Shown here: positions 9,085 through 17,955 of the stretch, piece after piece
How the letters are laid out: the number at the start of each line of letters is the position of its first letter
Numbering within the stretch: position 1 is the stretch's first letter
Source: Oceanidesulfovibrio marinus
GTDB taxonomy: Bacteria; Desulfobacterota; Desulfovibrionia; Desulfovibrionales; Desulfovibrionaceae
DNA: 64,000 nucleotides
Direction: 5' to 3'
Assembly (NCBI RefSeq): GCF_013085545.1
Contig: NZ_CP039543.1
Span: forward strand, 4,123,322-4,187,321
Program-made: the position numbers and the translations under genes
The notes under the pieces: generated by a model
Seen by the model: only the letters and a program-made list of their open reading frames with translations
Database searches by the model: none
What the model was told of the DNA's origin: nothing

Positions 9085-9819
9085 GTGGAAAAGTTTCTCA
9101 GATACTTCAAGGATGCCGACAGCTTCAATGATGCGGCGGCGCGCGAGATCGCGTCTTTGATTGTCGAGGCCGTGGAGGCGCGGGGCCGCGCAACACTGGC
9201 TCTGGCAGGCGGCAACACGCCCAAACCCGTGTACGAACGACTGGCTGCGTTGCCGGGGCTGCCCTGGGAGCAGGTCGATGTGTTCTTGGGCGACGAGCGC
9301 ATGGTGCCGCCCGACTCCGGGGACAGCAATCTGCACATGGCGCAGGAGCACCTGCTCGGCGCTCTGGACCATGCCCGGCCGCGGGTGCATCCCATAGAAA
9401 CCGTGGGCAAAAGTACGGCGGAAGCCGCGACGGCGTACGATGCCGAGCTGTCCAGAATTCTGGACGGAGACGGCTGCGCGGAAGGTCCGGGCCGCCTGGA
9501 TCTCGTGCTGCTCGGCATGGGCGGGGACGGCCACACGGCGTCGCTTTTTCCCAAGGCCGCGGCGCGGCAGGAAAACACGGCCCGAGTCGCCGCCGTGTCC
9601 GCCGCAGAGATGTCGGAGGGAATGGCGCCGCGGGTGGATCGCGTCACCCTGACGCCGCGGTCGTTGAACGAGTCCCGCTGCGTGCTCTTCATGCTGACCG
9701 GGAGCTCCAAGCTGCAGCTTTTCGAAGCCATGGAAAGCGGCGACCCCCAGGCTGCCATGCTGCCGGCCGCGGAGGTCCGGCCGCAGGACTGCCTGATTTG
9801 GTATCTCCTGAAACCATGA
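9085..9819 (+). CDS. pgl: 6-phosphogluconolactonase (DevB type)
   Basis: 244 residues. It hydrolyses 6-phosphogluconolactone in the oxidative pentose phosphate pathway. Family motifs are LALAGGNTPKPVYERL, FLGDERMVPPDSGDSN and LLGMGGDGHTASLFP. The GTG at 9085 is preceded by GGAGA with a 4-base spacer and gives a normal N-terminus; the longer frame from 8989 would overlap glk with unrelated sequence. It lies between glk and rpiA. No glucose-6-phosphate dehydrogenase gene is visible in the window. Confidence 0.9.
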   Translation: MEKFLRYFKDADSFNDAAAREIASLIVEAVEARGRATLALAGGNTPKPVYERLAALPGLPWEQVDVFLGDERMVPPDSGDSNLHMAQEHLLGALDHARPRVHPIETVGKSTAEAATAYDAELSRILDGDGCAEGPGRLDLVLLGMGGDGHTASLFPKAAARQENTARVAAVSAAEMSEGMAPRVDRVTLTPRSLNESRCVLFMLTGSSKLQLFEAMESGDPQAAMLPAAEVRPQDCLIWYLLKP

Positions 9820-9964
9820 GTCCATGCAGGAGGTTGCAGGAAAAACTTCAACATTTGTAGGTATCGGAGATGTTGTTGCGGAATCATCGCCCCGCGATGG
9901 CATTTTCCTTTTTGCACGCCGGATTGTTCCGCCCGGAAGTATCCTCAAACATTGCGAGCCATTC

Positions 9965-10660
9965 ATGAGCGAGTCACTGGATCAGTATAAGCGGGAGGCG
10001 GCGCTCGCCGCCGTGGCGGAGGTCAGGCCAGGTATGGTGGTGGGGTTGGGCCACGGCAGCACGGCCATCCACGCCATCCGCGAGATCGCCCGGTTGCTGG
10101 ACAGCGGCGAACTGCATGATATTCGAGGATTGCCGTGCTCCGAGCATGTGGCCAGGGAAGCCAGGAAAAAGGGCATGGGGGTGGTCAACCTGGGCGAGGT
10201 GGAGGGCGCGGACCTTACCATCGACGGGGCCGATGAGCTGACCGAGACGTGCGACGCGGTCAAGGGCGGCGGCGGGGCGCTGCTCTCCGAGAAGATCGTC
10301 CACCAGAACAGCAGGCGGATCATCCTGATTGTGGACTACACCAAGTTCGTGTCGCGGCTGGGCGAGAAGCGGGCGCTGCCGGTGGAGGTGGCCAAGTACG
10401 GCTGGCAGGCGCAGCAGCGATTCATCAAATCACTCGGCGCAATGTCTGCTGATCTGCGGCAGGACGACTCCGGCGAGCCGTTTACCACGGACCACGGCCA
10501 CTTCATTCTGGACTGCCGCTTCGACCCCATGGACGACCCCCACGCTTTGGCGCAGGCGTTGGAGTCGCGCGCCGGAATCATGGAGCACGGTCTGTTTCTG
10601 AACATGGCCCAGGAGGCGCGGGTGGCCGGTCCGGAGGGCCTGCGCACACTGCGCCGCTAG
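9965..10660 (+). CDS. rpiA: Ribose-5-phosphate isomerase A
   Basis: 231 residues. It interconverts ribose 5-phosphate and ribulose 5-phosphate. All three family blocks are present: GLGHGSTAIHAI, TIDGADELT and KGGGGALLSEKIV. The second block carries the catalytic aspartates. The ATG at 9965 matches the family start (M-S-E-S-L-D-Q-Y-K). The in-frame ATG at 9824 would add 47 residues unlike the family and is less likely, although no strong ribosome site is seen at 9965. It is the last gene of the glk-pgl-rpiA cluster. A GC hairpin follows at 10705-10721. Confidence 0.9.
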   Translation: MSESLDQYKREAALAAVAEVRPGMVVGLGHGSTAIHAIREIARLLDSGELHDIRGLPCSEHVAREARKKGMGVVNLGEVEGADLTIDGADELTETCDAVKGGGGALLSEKIVHQNSRRIILIVDYTKFVSRLGEKRALPVEVAKYGWQAQQRFIKSLGAMSADLRQDDSGEPFTTDHGHFILDCRFDPMDDPHALAQALESRAGIMEHGLFLNMAQEARVAGPEGLRTLRR

Positions 10661-10781
10661 GCAGCACGACGGGGCGGAGCTCCTTTGTTGTTTCCCGTTG
10701 CCTGCGCCAGCCGCGCTGGCGTGAGGGTCCTTTTATCCAGAGATAGAGGCAGGTTGCCTGTCAGATGCCAGGCTGCGGCGG

Positions 10782-13184
10782 CTAGCCCCGGCCTTTGTGT
10801 CTGCCGGTGATGAGCAGCGGGGTCTCCTCGCCCGACGCGCCGCGGGAGACGACCCCGGCGAGAATCCTGTCGAGGATGGCGAAGTCCACGGGCTTGGCCA
10901 CATAGTCGTCCATGCCGGCGGCCAGGAAGCGCTCTTTGTCCCCCTTGATGGCAAAGGCCGTCACCGCGATTATCGGAATGTCCGTCCTGACGCCGGCAAA
11001 GGAGCCGCTGCGGATGCGGCGGGTGGTCTCCAGGCCGTCCATGCCGGGCAGGCGGATGTCCATGAGCACGCAGTCGAAGCCGTTGTGGGAGAGCAGCTCC
11101 AGCGTTTCGCTGCCCGTGGTGGCGGTGACCACCTCGTGCCCCTTGGAGACAAGGGTGCGCGCCAGCATGCGGCGGCTGCCCTGGTCGTCGTCCACCACCA
11201 GGATGGAGAGCGGGCGTGTGGGCGCCATGTTCTGCTCGCGGGTGTAGGATGGCGCATCCATGGTCGCGCCGGGCAGACCGAAACGCGCGGTGAAATGGAA
11301 GACCGAGCCCTCGCCGACCTCGGATTCAGCCCAGATCATGCCGCCCAGCAGCGAGACAAGGCGCTTGCAGATGGCCAGCCCGAGTCCAGTTCCCTGGACA
11401 TTTTTCGCGGTGGATTCCAGTCGTGTGAAGGTGTCAAAAATTGTAGACAGCTTGTCGTGCGGAATCCCTACGCCCTGGTCGCGCACGGCAAAGTGAATGA
11501 GCGGGCCGTCCTGGTCTTCGTCGGCGCCGGCGGGTTCCACCCGGGCGCGAATTTCCCCCTGCCTGGAGAACTTGATGGCGTTGGAGATGATATTGGTGAG
11601 CACCTGGCGGAGTCGCGTCTGGTCGCCAATTACAAACTGCGGGGTGTCGCGATCGATGCGCAACGTCAGCGCCAGCTTTTTGGATGCAAGCTGCGGCTGG
11701 AACAGGTTGACCGTCTCGTCGATGATCGCGCGGATGGAGAAGACCTCCTGCATCAGGTCCACATGGCCGGCCTCGATCTTGGAGATGTCGAGGATATCGT
11801 TGATGATATCGAGGAGCTCCCGGGCCGAGGCGCGGATATAGCCCAGGCTCTCGCGCTGCTCGTCGCTGAGCTCGGAGTTGAGGGTCAGGGAGGTGAAGCC
11901 CAGGATGGAGTTGAGGGGCGTGCGTATCTCGTGGCTCATGTTGGCGAGGAAGGAGGACTTGGCCTCGTTGGCTGTTTCCGCCGCTTCGCGGGCGGTGCGC
12001 AGCTGGCCTTCCAGCTCCCTGGCCAGAGTCACGTTGCGCCCGGTCTCCCAGTTGGCCCAGCCTGGAATGGGGCACTCTTTGGAGATGTTGGTCCATGCCG
12101 TGACCAGGGGAGAGCCCTCTGCCGAGCGGATGACGACCTCGCGCTCCCGGTAGGTGCCTGGCAGGTCCGGCGGCGGGGCCGTGTCCGCCGAGGGGTAGAG
12201 CAGCGAAGCGGCGTCGTGGTTGCCCACTATGCGGCGGCTGGAATAGCCGGTCACGCGCTCGCACTCCTTGTTCCAGAAAATGTGCACGCCGTTTTCGTCA
12301 AAGGCGCGGATCATGAGCGGCAGGTTGTCCACCAGCAGCTCCAGGCGCTCGCGGGAGCGGATCAGCTCGCGTGTGCGCTCGTCCACCAGGCCTTCCAGTT
12401 CCTCGCGGACCATGGCCCGGTGGGTCACGTCTGTGGCCGTGACCAGCACGCCCCAGGTGGCCACGCGGTTCATGGAGATCTCCCAGCAGCGGTCGTAGGC
12501 GCGGACCTCTGCCGCGGGAACAGCGTTCAGCTGGGCCAGGGCGGCGTCGAAATCCTCATGGGCCGCAAAGGAGTCTGCTTTTGGGAAAAGATCTTCGCGG
12601 AAAAACGGTCCGCTGAAAGTATCGCCGGCGTGCAGGCCGAGCTGCTGGGCGCTGTCGTTGGCCTGCAGAATGAGCAGGCTGACCGGGTGCACCAGCAGGG
12701 CTGGCTGCTGCATGCCGTCGAGCATGGTTTCCGTGATCCGGCGGTACTCGGCAAGCTCACGGTGGCGCATGACCTGCCGGGCGGTGGCTTCGAGGGCCTT
12801 GTCGAGCACCTCGGGAGCGGAGTCGCCAGGCACAAACATGGCCGGTCCCAGGGCGGCGGCGTCCTCCAGGAATCCGGAATCCTCGCGGTCCATTAAATAG
12901 ATGACGGGGAGGGCAGGGGTCATGGAGCGCAGCGAGGCCGCCAGCGGCACGGCGCCGTCAGGCTCCAGGCCGGCGTCCACCACGGCGATCTCTGGTTTGT
13001 GCCGGGCCGCGGCAAGCAGGGCCTCGCGGCCGTTTTCCACACAGATGACGTTGTCGTACGAATCGCGCCTCGCCTCCATGGCCGCAACTGCATGCGGACC
13101 GGCGGCGAGCAACGTCGGGGCTCCACGTCCGACAGCACCGGACCAGCCAAGCCGGGGCGAAGAATCCTGTGCCTTCATGACCAT
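10782..13184 (-). CDS. Hybrid histidine kinase (REC-PAS-PAS-HisKA-HATPase-REC)
   Basis: 800 residues with no membrane segment, so it is cytoplasmic. Order: an N-terminal receiver-like domain (about 25-140, with VVDAG around Asp70), PAS-like regions (about 150-255 and 285-395), a HisKA domain with NMSHEIRTPLN (His418), an HATPase domain with NIISNAIKF, DQGVGI and GTGLGLAI, and a C-terminal receiver (ILVVDDD; CVLMDIRLPGMDG with Asp709). The ATG at 13184 has AGGA five bases upstream. The gene starts 10 nt after the stop of the HDOD/EAL-like gene, so the pair forms one transcription unit under the promoter at 14533-14561. Signal and output are unknown. Confidence 0.9.
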   Translation of the reverse strand: MVMKAQDSSPRLGWSGAVGRGAPTLLAAGPHAVAAMEARRDSYDNVICVENGREALLAAARHKPEIAVVDAGLEPDGAVPLAASLRSMTPALPVIYLMDREDSGFLEDAAALGPAMFVPGDSAPEVLDKALEATARQVMRHRELAEYRRITETMLDGMQQPALLVHPVSLLILQANDSAQQLGLHAGDTFSGPFFREDLFPKADSFAAHEDFDAALAQLNAVPAAEVRAYDRCWEISMNRVATWGVLVTATDVTHRAMVREELEGLVDERTRELIRSRERLELLVDNLPLMIRAFDENGVHIFWNKECERVTGYSSRRIVGNHDAASLLYPSADTAPPPDLPGTYREREVVIRSAEGSPLVTAWTNISKECPIPGWANWETGRNVTLARELEGQLRTAREAAETANEAKSSFLANMSHEIRTPLNSILGFTSLTLNSELSDEQRESLGYIRASARELLDIINDILDISKIEAGHVDLMQEVFSIRAIIDETVNLFQPQLASKKLALTLRIDRDTPQFVIGDQTRLRQVLTNIISNAIKFSRQGEIRARVEPAGADEDQDGPLIHFAVRDQGVGIPHDKLSTIFDTFTRLESTAKNVQGTGLGLAICKRLVSLLGGMIWAESEVGEGSVFHFTARFGLPGATMDAPSYTREQNMAPTRPLSILVVDDDQGSRRMLARTLVSKGHEVVTATTGSETLELLSHNGFDCVLMDIRLPGMDGLETTRRIRSGSFAGVRTDIPIIAVTAFAIKGDKERFLAAGMDDYVAKPVDFAILDRILAGVVSRGASGEETPLLITGRHKGRG

Positions 13185-13194
13185 GTGTTCCTGT

Positions 13195-14457
13195 CTATCG
13201 GCCGTCGTTGGACGGCATCTCCATCATCAGCATGGAGGTCCAATCCAGCGCCTCGGCATAGCTGCGCGCGATGACGGCAGGGTCGAGGTCCATGCTCTTG
13301 ACCGCGGCGTCCAGACCTTTCCAATCGCCCTTTTCAAAGGAGATGGCCAGACCGAGCCAGCGGGCAAACTCGTTGTTCTGTCCCAGCAGGGCCACGGCTA
13401 TCTCCGTGTCCAGGTTCATCGGGTCCACCAGCTCGTCCATGGGCGTGGCGAGCATGACGTCGAGCAGGGAGAAGAGGCCGAGCAGGAAGCGCGTCTTGGC
13501 CGCCTCCTCGTCAGAGCCCAGGGAGTGGGCCGCCAGCTCCAGGAAGCGGGCGCGCTGGACCGAGGCAAAGGCGAGCTCGCGGCCGGTATCGCCGACGGCA
13601 AAGTCGGCCAGGATGATGACGCGCAGCCAGTCCACAATTTGCCGCCAGCCCAGCAGCGTGACGGCCTGCTCCACCGAGCGGATGGTGTGGCGTATGCCGA
13701 AGAACGGGGAGTTGAGGTAGTTGATGAGACGGTAGCTCAGGCCTACGTCGGAGCGGATGGCCTCTGTCAGCTCCTCCAGCTCCAGATCGCCGCGCTGGAT
13801 TATTTTGAGCAGGCGCAGGCGGCCGGCCTCGTGGGAGCTCAGCGTCCGGTGGGCGACGATCTCCGGGTGCTTGAAAAAGTAGCCCTGGAACAGGGTGCAG
13901 CCCAGGGAGGCGGCGAGCTGCTGCGTGGTCACGTCCTCCACCTTCTTGGCCATGAGCGTCTTGCCGAAGGACTTGCCGGTGGTGACGATGTGGATGATCT
14001 CGCGCGGCTCGAAGCCGATGACGTCGATCAGCAGGAAGTCGCACAGGGAGACGAGCCACTCCGCACCGGTCCGCGCCTGGTAGTCGGCCACGGCTATCCG
14101 GTAGCCCTTTTCCGCCAGCCGGGTCAGCGCGGGCTTCAGCTCCGGGTCGAGGGCCTGCGCCTCCTGGACCTCCACGATGAGGTTCTCCGGCGGCAGGGCT
14201 TCCGGCACGCCGGAGATGATGCTCTTCGAGGAGAACGTGAGCGCGATGTGCAAGCCGCCCTTCAGGTCCGCTTCCGTGCACAGGCCGGCGGCGGCAGTGA
14301 CTGCCAGACTTGCCAGATCGCTGTCGGTGAACTGGGCGGAGGTGGCGTTGAGGTCGCCGCGGTAGAGCAGCTCGAAACCCCACAGGGAGCCGGCGTCATC
14401 AAAAACAGGCTGCTTGGCCAGGTAGACGTCGTGGTATGTGTGCGTGTCCTGCTGCAT
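13195..14457 (-). CDS. EAL-like/HDOD (YuxH-type) signalling protein
   Basis: 420 residues from the ATG at 14457; the TTG 12 nt upstream is weaker. The N-terminal half (AKQPVFDDAGSLWGFELLYRG) is an EAL-like fold that lacks the catalytic EAL signature and most metal ligands, so it is probably inactive. The C-terminal half is an HDOD domain (RLLKIIQRGDLELEELTEAI, LINYLNSPFFG). Proteins of this type act as c-di-GMP-related regulators of motility or signalling. It is co-transcribed with the hybrid kinase that follows, suggesting one regulatory module. Confidence 0.85.
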   Translation of the reverse strand: MQQDTHTYHDVYLAKQPVFDDAGSLWGFELLYRGDLNATSAQFTDSDLASLAVTAAAGLCTEADLKGGLHIALTFSSKSIISGVPEALPPENLIVEVQEAQALDPELKPALTRLAEKGYRIAVADYQARTGAEWLVSLCDFLLIDVIGFEPREIIHIVTTGKSFGKTLMAKKVEDVTTQQLAASLGCTLFQGYFFKHPEIVAHRTLSSHEAGRLRLLKIIQRGDLELEELTEAIRSDVGLSYRLINYLNSPFFGIRHTIRSVEQAVTLLGWRQIVDWLRVIILADFAVGDTGRELAFASVQRARFLELAAHSLGSDEEAAKTRFLLGLFSLLDVMLATPMDELVDPMNLDTEIAVALLGQNNEFARWLGLAISFEKGDWKGLDAAVKSMDLDPAVIARSYAEALDWTSMLMMEMPSNDGR

Positions 14458-14532
14458 GTGTCCGCTCAAGGCAATTTGGCAATGCGTGGGGGGGAGACTG
14501 GTGCACGCCGATGGTTCGACGATAAGCCTCTA

Positions 14533-14561
14533 ATAATAGAAGGCTCTGTTTTGAATGGCAA
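14533..14561 (-). promoter_or_regulatory. Promoter of the HDOD-kinase operon
   Basis: Read on the minus strand, TTGCCA (14561-14556) and TATTAT (14538-14533) are separated by exactly 17 nt. Each box matches the sigma-70-type consensus at 5 of 6 positions. It lies about 75 nt upstream of the ATG at 14457 in a locally AT-rich stretch. Confidence 0.65.
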
Positions 14562-14729
14562 GGGCGATTGTAACAATTGGCGAACAAATCTCCGAGGCCT
14601 CGAAATGACTATGGAAAAGCGTCAGACAGCCAGAGAACGGCACTGGAAAGGAACGCCCGATGCGGAATGCCTGCGGCCCTGTCGTTTGTCTGGAAGCAGC
14701 GTTGACCATGGTTTCCGGGAGGTTGCAGC

Positions 14730-15812
14730 TCAGGGCTGGCTGGCGTTCTGCCCGGGCGACGTTTCGGAATCAGGCTTGCCCCCTGAAGCATTTGCGGAAA
14801 CATTTCCGGAAGCATCCGCGGAAGAGTCGGCGGGAGCGCCAACCGGGGCATCGCCCACCACGGCGTCGATGTCCGGTATCTCCAGTGACTCGTCCAGCTC
14901 CTTGGCCGCGGCGAAGTCGCGCACGGCCTGGGCCGTGTTGCCCAGCCTGGACCAGGCAAAGCCGCGGCGCATGTACGCCTCGGCCAGGGTGGCGTTGATG
15001 GCCAGGGCCTTGGTGTAGTCGGCCACGGCGGCGCGGGCGTCGCCCTGTTCCATGGCGGTGTCGGCGCGCCGGGTGTAGGCCATGGCCATGTCCGGGGAAA
15101 GCTCCACGGCTTTGGAGAAGTCCGCGGCCGCGTTCTGGTCGGCGCCGATTTCGCGCCAGGCAAGGCCCCGGTAGTAGTATGTCCAGGCAAGGTTCTCGGG
15201 GTCCAGCTCGCCGGAGTCGATGGCGCGGGACATGAACTTGATGGCGTACTCCGGCCCGGCCGCGCGGATGGACTGCAGCAGCGGTGTGATGACGTAACGC
15301 TGGTCGATGCGGTGCGCCGCCGCGATGTCGGCCATGGCCGACTCGGCGTCTCCGGCCAGAGAGTACGCCAGCCCGCGCATGAAAAGCGCCCGGCCGTTGT
15401 TGGGATTGAGCTCCAGGGCCGAGGTGTAGTCGGCGATGGCCAGGTCATACTTGCCGAGCTCCTTGTACGCGGCGCCGCGCTTGACGAATGCTTCGAGGAA
15501 CCGCGGGTTGCGCTCGATGGCCGTGGTCAGATCCTCCAAGGCCTTGTCGTACTCCTCCAGATAGAACCAGGCGTTGCCGCGGTCGTAGTAGGCGATGGTG
15601 AGGTTCGTCTCCTCCAGATCGCCGGACTCGATGGCCCTGGTGAGCAGCTCCACGCCGCGTTCGTAATCGCCGTCCCGGACAGCGGCGAGGCCGTCGCGGG
15701 CGTCCTCGTACGGCGAGGCCAGCAGGGGCGGCGCGGCCACTGTCAGGAACAATGCGCAGAGCAGCACCACGCGGGCAGACATGCGCCAGGGAATGGATAA
15801 AGCGGTCATCAT
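14730..15812 (-). CDS. Exported TPR-repeat protein
   Basis: About 360 residues if read from the ATG pair at 15812. A signal peptide (core ARVVLLCALFLTVAAPPLLA, cut near ASP) leads into about seven TPR units, recognisable from repeated A-x-x-x-R-G...Y-x-x-A-x-x-D-x-x-x-A...P patterns such as YDKALEDLTTAIERNP and YDLAIADYTSALELNP. The last 45 residues are a Ser/Ala/Gly-rich tail. It is probably a periplasmic protein-interaction scaffold. The start is uncertain, as neither 15812, 15845 nor 15782 has a clear ribosome site. It lies 272 nt upstream of the HDOD operon and is probably separately transcribed. Confidence 0.75.
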   Translation of the reverse strand: MMTALSIPWRMSARVVLLCALFLTVAAPPLLASPYEDARDGLAAVRDGDYERGVELLTRAIESGDLEETNLTIAYYDRGNAWFYLEEYDKALEDLTTAIERNPRFLEAFVKRGAAYKELGKYDLAIADYTSALELNPNNGRALFMRGLAYSLAGDAESAMADIAAAHRIDQRYVITPLLQSIRAAGPEYAIKFMSRAIDSGELDPENLAWTYYYRGLAWREIGADQNAAADFSKAVELSPDMAMAYTRRADTAMEQGDARAAVADYTKALAINATLAEAYMRRGFAWSRLGNTAQAVRDFAAAKELDESLEIPDIDAVVGDAPVGAPADSSADASGNVSANASGGKPDSETSPGQNASQP

Positions 15813-16475
15813 ACAACCATAATACTGGAGGGGCTGTGGAATCATGCCTTGATGATAGCAGCACATGGGCCAGCTTTCCACCGCTTCGGGGATGCCCCGT
15901 CAGGGAAGGTTCGGGTTTTCGTCAGGGGGGGGCGCACCCCTGAGAAGAGTAGTGCGCGTGCTGGAGAAATATACCTGGCAGGGCGCGAGCAGGAGTTTGG
16001 AGCAACAGCGGTTGTGATGGCGCAGAAAAACTGGAGTACGGGCAAATTCGAGGGGGCACAATAGAGCGGTTGTGAGGGCGGGTATGCCGTATGGGCCGGG
16101 GATTGTCCCGGGCATTGCTGTGGGATGGGTGTCCATGGATTATTGTATGCGCCAAAGTGCTTGTATTCGGTGGAAAGAAAATGGTGCAGCAGGCATCGTG
16201 GCTTCAGGCCGCATGCATATTGGCCCGGATGCTAACGGAACAATACAATGTATTGCAGTAGGTAGTGTCTGTTACGATGATAGATGGTCGGACATACATG
16301 CGCATGTATGAGAACCGTTTCAGTCTAGATAAAATTGATGTTGAATTCGTTGGCGTCCATGCAAAATATGTTGTACGCCTGCCGGGAATGAAGCGTTGTG
16401 GTTTGGGTGAAGGTATAATTCCCACGAAAAAGGTTTGAAATAGAAGAGAGACACTGTAAAGAAGTGTCTGAGAGA

Positions 16476-16538
16476 TGCCTGCCGCACGCAGAAACCTCCT
16501 TGCGTGGTAGTAATTATTCCCTAGGTGGCAGGTAGGAT
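16476..16538 (+). repeat. Structured element, copy A (shared with the ycaO leader)
   Basis: TGCCTGCC (16476-16483) can pair with GGCAGGTA (16527-16534; 8 bp with one G-U). The enclosed CACGCA/TGCGTG forms an inner hairpin. The 15-mer ggtggcaggtaggat (16524-16538) is identical to 23303-23317 in the ycaO leader, where TGCCTGCC also precedes it. A shorter version (caggtaggat) is at 6216-6225. Confidence 0.5.
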
Positions 16539-16558
16539 TAAAATTGGCTTGATTCATG

Positions 16559-16582
16559 ACTACGCCTTACGTAAGGAGTAGT
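16559..16582. promoter_or_regulatory. 24-bp palindrome, candidate operator of the tmc operon
   Basis: ACTAC-G-CCTTACGTAAGG-A-GTAGT: a perfect 12-bp core palindrome (16565-16576) flanked by matching 5-bp arms, with a single non-complementary pair between. It abuts TTGACA (16583-16588) and lies 88 nt before the tmcD start, an operator-like position. The regulator is unknown, and the site does not look like the Rex or HcpR consensus. Confidence 0.5.
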
Positions 16583-16669
16583 TTGACAAAAAAAGGTATA
16601 TTGCTTGGCTGTGTTGGGCTGGGGGTTTTTCAACGTCTTATCAACGATCTCCTCGACAAGGAGGAAACC

Positions 16670-17941
16670 ATGAAGGACGCATCCCTCTGGGACTGGAACC
16701 CCGGAGAGAAGGAAATCGTTGCGTGCGATGCATGCTCGGGCGATTGCGAGTGGCTCGAAGAGCCCATCGCAAGCCCTGATGGCGAGAAGGTCGCCCGGGT
16801 TGCGAAAGTTCGCGACGATGAAGAGGCTATTTTCACCCTCGCCGTTAATGGGGAGCTGTGGGAATCTACTTTTGAGAAGTGCTGGTATCCGCGATTCACT
16901 CCTGACGGCAGGCTGACCGCGCTGTGTTCGGAGATGGCCGAGTGGACGCTGGTCGTGGACGGCGAGCCCTGGGAAGAAAAATACGGATTCATCTGGGATA
17001 CGCGCTTTGCCGCAGACGGCGACGCCATCTCGGTATCCGTTCAGCAGGACATGGAGTACGGCTACTCCATCAACGGAGAAGCCTGGGGCGACTTCTTCGA
17101 AAACACCAACCACCCGGTGCTCTCCCCGGACGGCACCAAGGTCGCTTCCGTTGTGCAGACGCGCAACATCCCGCAGGCGGACATCTTCACGTTCAAGGAA
17201 GGGTGCTTCAGCGTGGCCGTGAACGGCCAGCCCTGGGACACGACCTTCGTGAACTGCTGGGACACGGCGTTCGACGCTACGGGCGAACACGTGGCCGTCA
17301 CCGTGCGCACCTCGCTCTACGACTACACCATCGCCGTGGACGGCAAGGCCTGGTCCTCGCGCTATCAGTGCATGTGGGAGCCGCGCTTCAATCCCAAGGA
17401 CGGCTCCGTGGTCGCCGGCGCGCGCCAGGGCGGCAAGTGGGGCATGCTCAAGGACGACGCCTGGATCTGGAAACCCACCATGTTCCAGTGCTGGAAGCCC
17501 GCCTTCTCCGCGGACGGCGCCAACCTCTGGGCCGTTGTCTGCCCCGATTTCGGCAGATGGACTGCGGCTGTGAACGGAGATGTCTGGGGCGAGAAGTTCA
17601 AACAGGTCGTCAGCGACATGTCGGTGAGCCCGGACGGCAAGCGCGCCGCGATCATCGGCAAGACCGACGACCAGTGGGGCATCATCGTGGACGACACGCG
17701 CTGGGTCGGCTGGTTCGAGATGGCCTATCCGGCTGTCTTCAGCCCGGACTCCAAGCACGTGGGCTACGCCGTGGAGCGCAAGGGCGGCCAGATGACCATC
17801 ATCCTGGACGGCCACGCCTACCACAAGGACTTCGACAAGGTCTGGAGCCCGGTGTTCAGCCCCGATTCCCAAAAAGTCATGATCCGCTGCCTGGATGGCG
17901 GCGTGTACAAGCGGATTGTGGTCCCGATCTCTGACTTCTAA
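16670..17941 (+). CDS. tmcD: TmcD, tryptophan-rich subunit of the Tmc redox complex
   Basis: 423 residues from MKDASLWDWNPGEKEIV. The ATG at 16670 has an excellent AAGGAGG. The chain is built of repeated units with the pattern V-N-G-x-x-W...W-x-x-x-F-S-P-D-G (for example VNGQPWDTTFVNCWDTAFDA), giving a Trp-rich, beta-propeller-like protein without a signal peptide. In Desulfovibrio, TmcD is the cytoplasmic Trp-rich subunit of the TmcABCD complex. It opens the operon here and precedes tmcC by 14 nt. Its exact role in the complex is not established. Confidence 0.85.
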   Translation: MKDASLWDWNPGEKEIVACDACSGDCEWLEEPIASPDGEKVARVAKVRDDEEAIFTLAVNGELWESTFEKCWYPRFTPDGRLTALCSEMAEWTLVVDGEPWEEKYGFIWDTRFAADGDAISVSVQQDMEYGYSINGEAWGDFFENTNHPVLSPDGTKVASVVQTRNIPQADIFTFKEGCFSVAVNGQPWDTTFVNCWDTAFDATGEHVAVTVRTSLYDYTIAVDGKAWSSRYQCMWEPRFNPKDGSVVAGARQGGKWGMLKDDAWIWKPTMFQCWKPAFSADGANLWAVVCPDFGRWTAAVNGDVWGEKFKQVVSDMSVSPDGKRAAIIGKTDDQWGIIVDDTRWVGWFEMAYPAVFSPDSKHVGYAVERKGGQMTIILDGHAYHKDFDKVWSPVFSPDSQKVMIRCLDGGVYKRIVVPISDF

Positions 17942-17955
17942 CCGTGGAGGGAGCC

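Larger units (their letters stand above)
15813..16669. other. Gene-free, AT-rich region upstream of tmcD
   Basis: 857 bases without a credible gene. Open frames here show no family signal, no ribosome sites and poor composition. Contents: a GC hairpin near 15926-15947 (tcagggg/cccctga), an AT-rich stretch from about 16130, a hairpin at 16450-16468 (gacact/agtgtc), the structured element at 16476-16538 and the palindrome at 16559-16582. It probably contains the tmc promoter and a long leader, though no well-spaced -35/-10 pair was found; TTGACA at 16583-16588 lacks a matching -10. Confidence 0.5.

Noticed and set aside
13184-14457. Active EAL phosphodiesterase in the HDOD protein
   Set aside because: The N-terminal half has the fold but no EAL signature or metal-ligand set, so activity is not claimed.
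16204-16557. 117-codon minus-strand frame upstream of tmcD
   Set aside because: No ribosome site, odd composition (many Tyr/Thr/Arg), and it covers the structured element and leader region.
16583-16611. sigma-70 promoter using TTGACA at 16583
   Set aside because: No -10-like hexamer lies 16-18 nt downstream; TATATT at 16597 is only 8 nt away.
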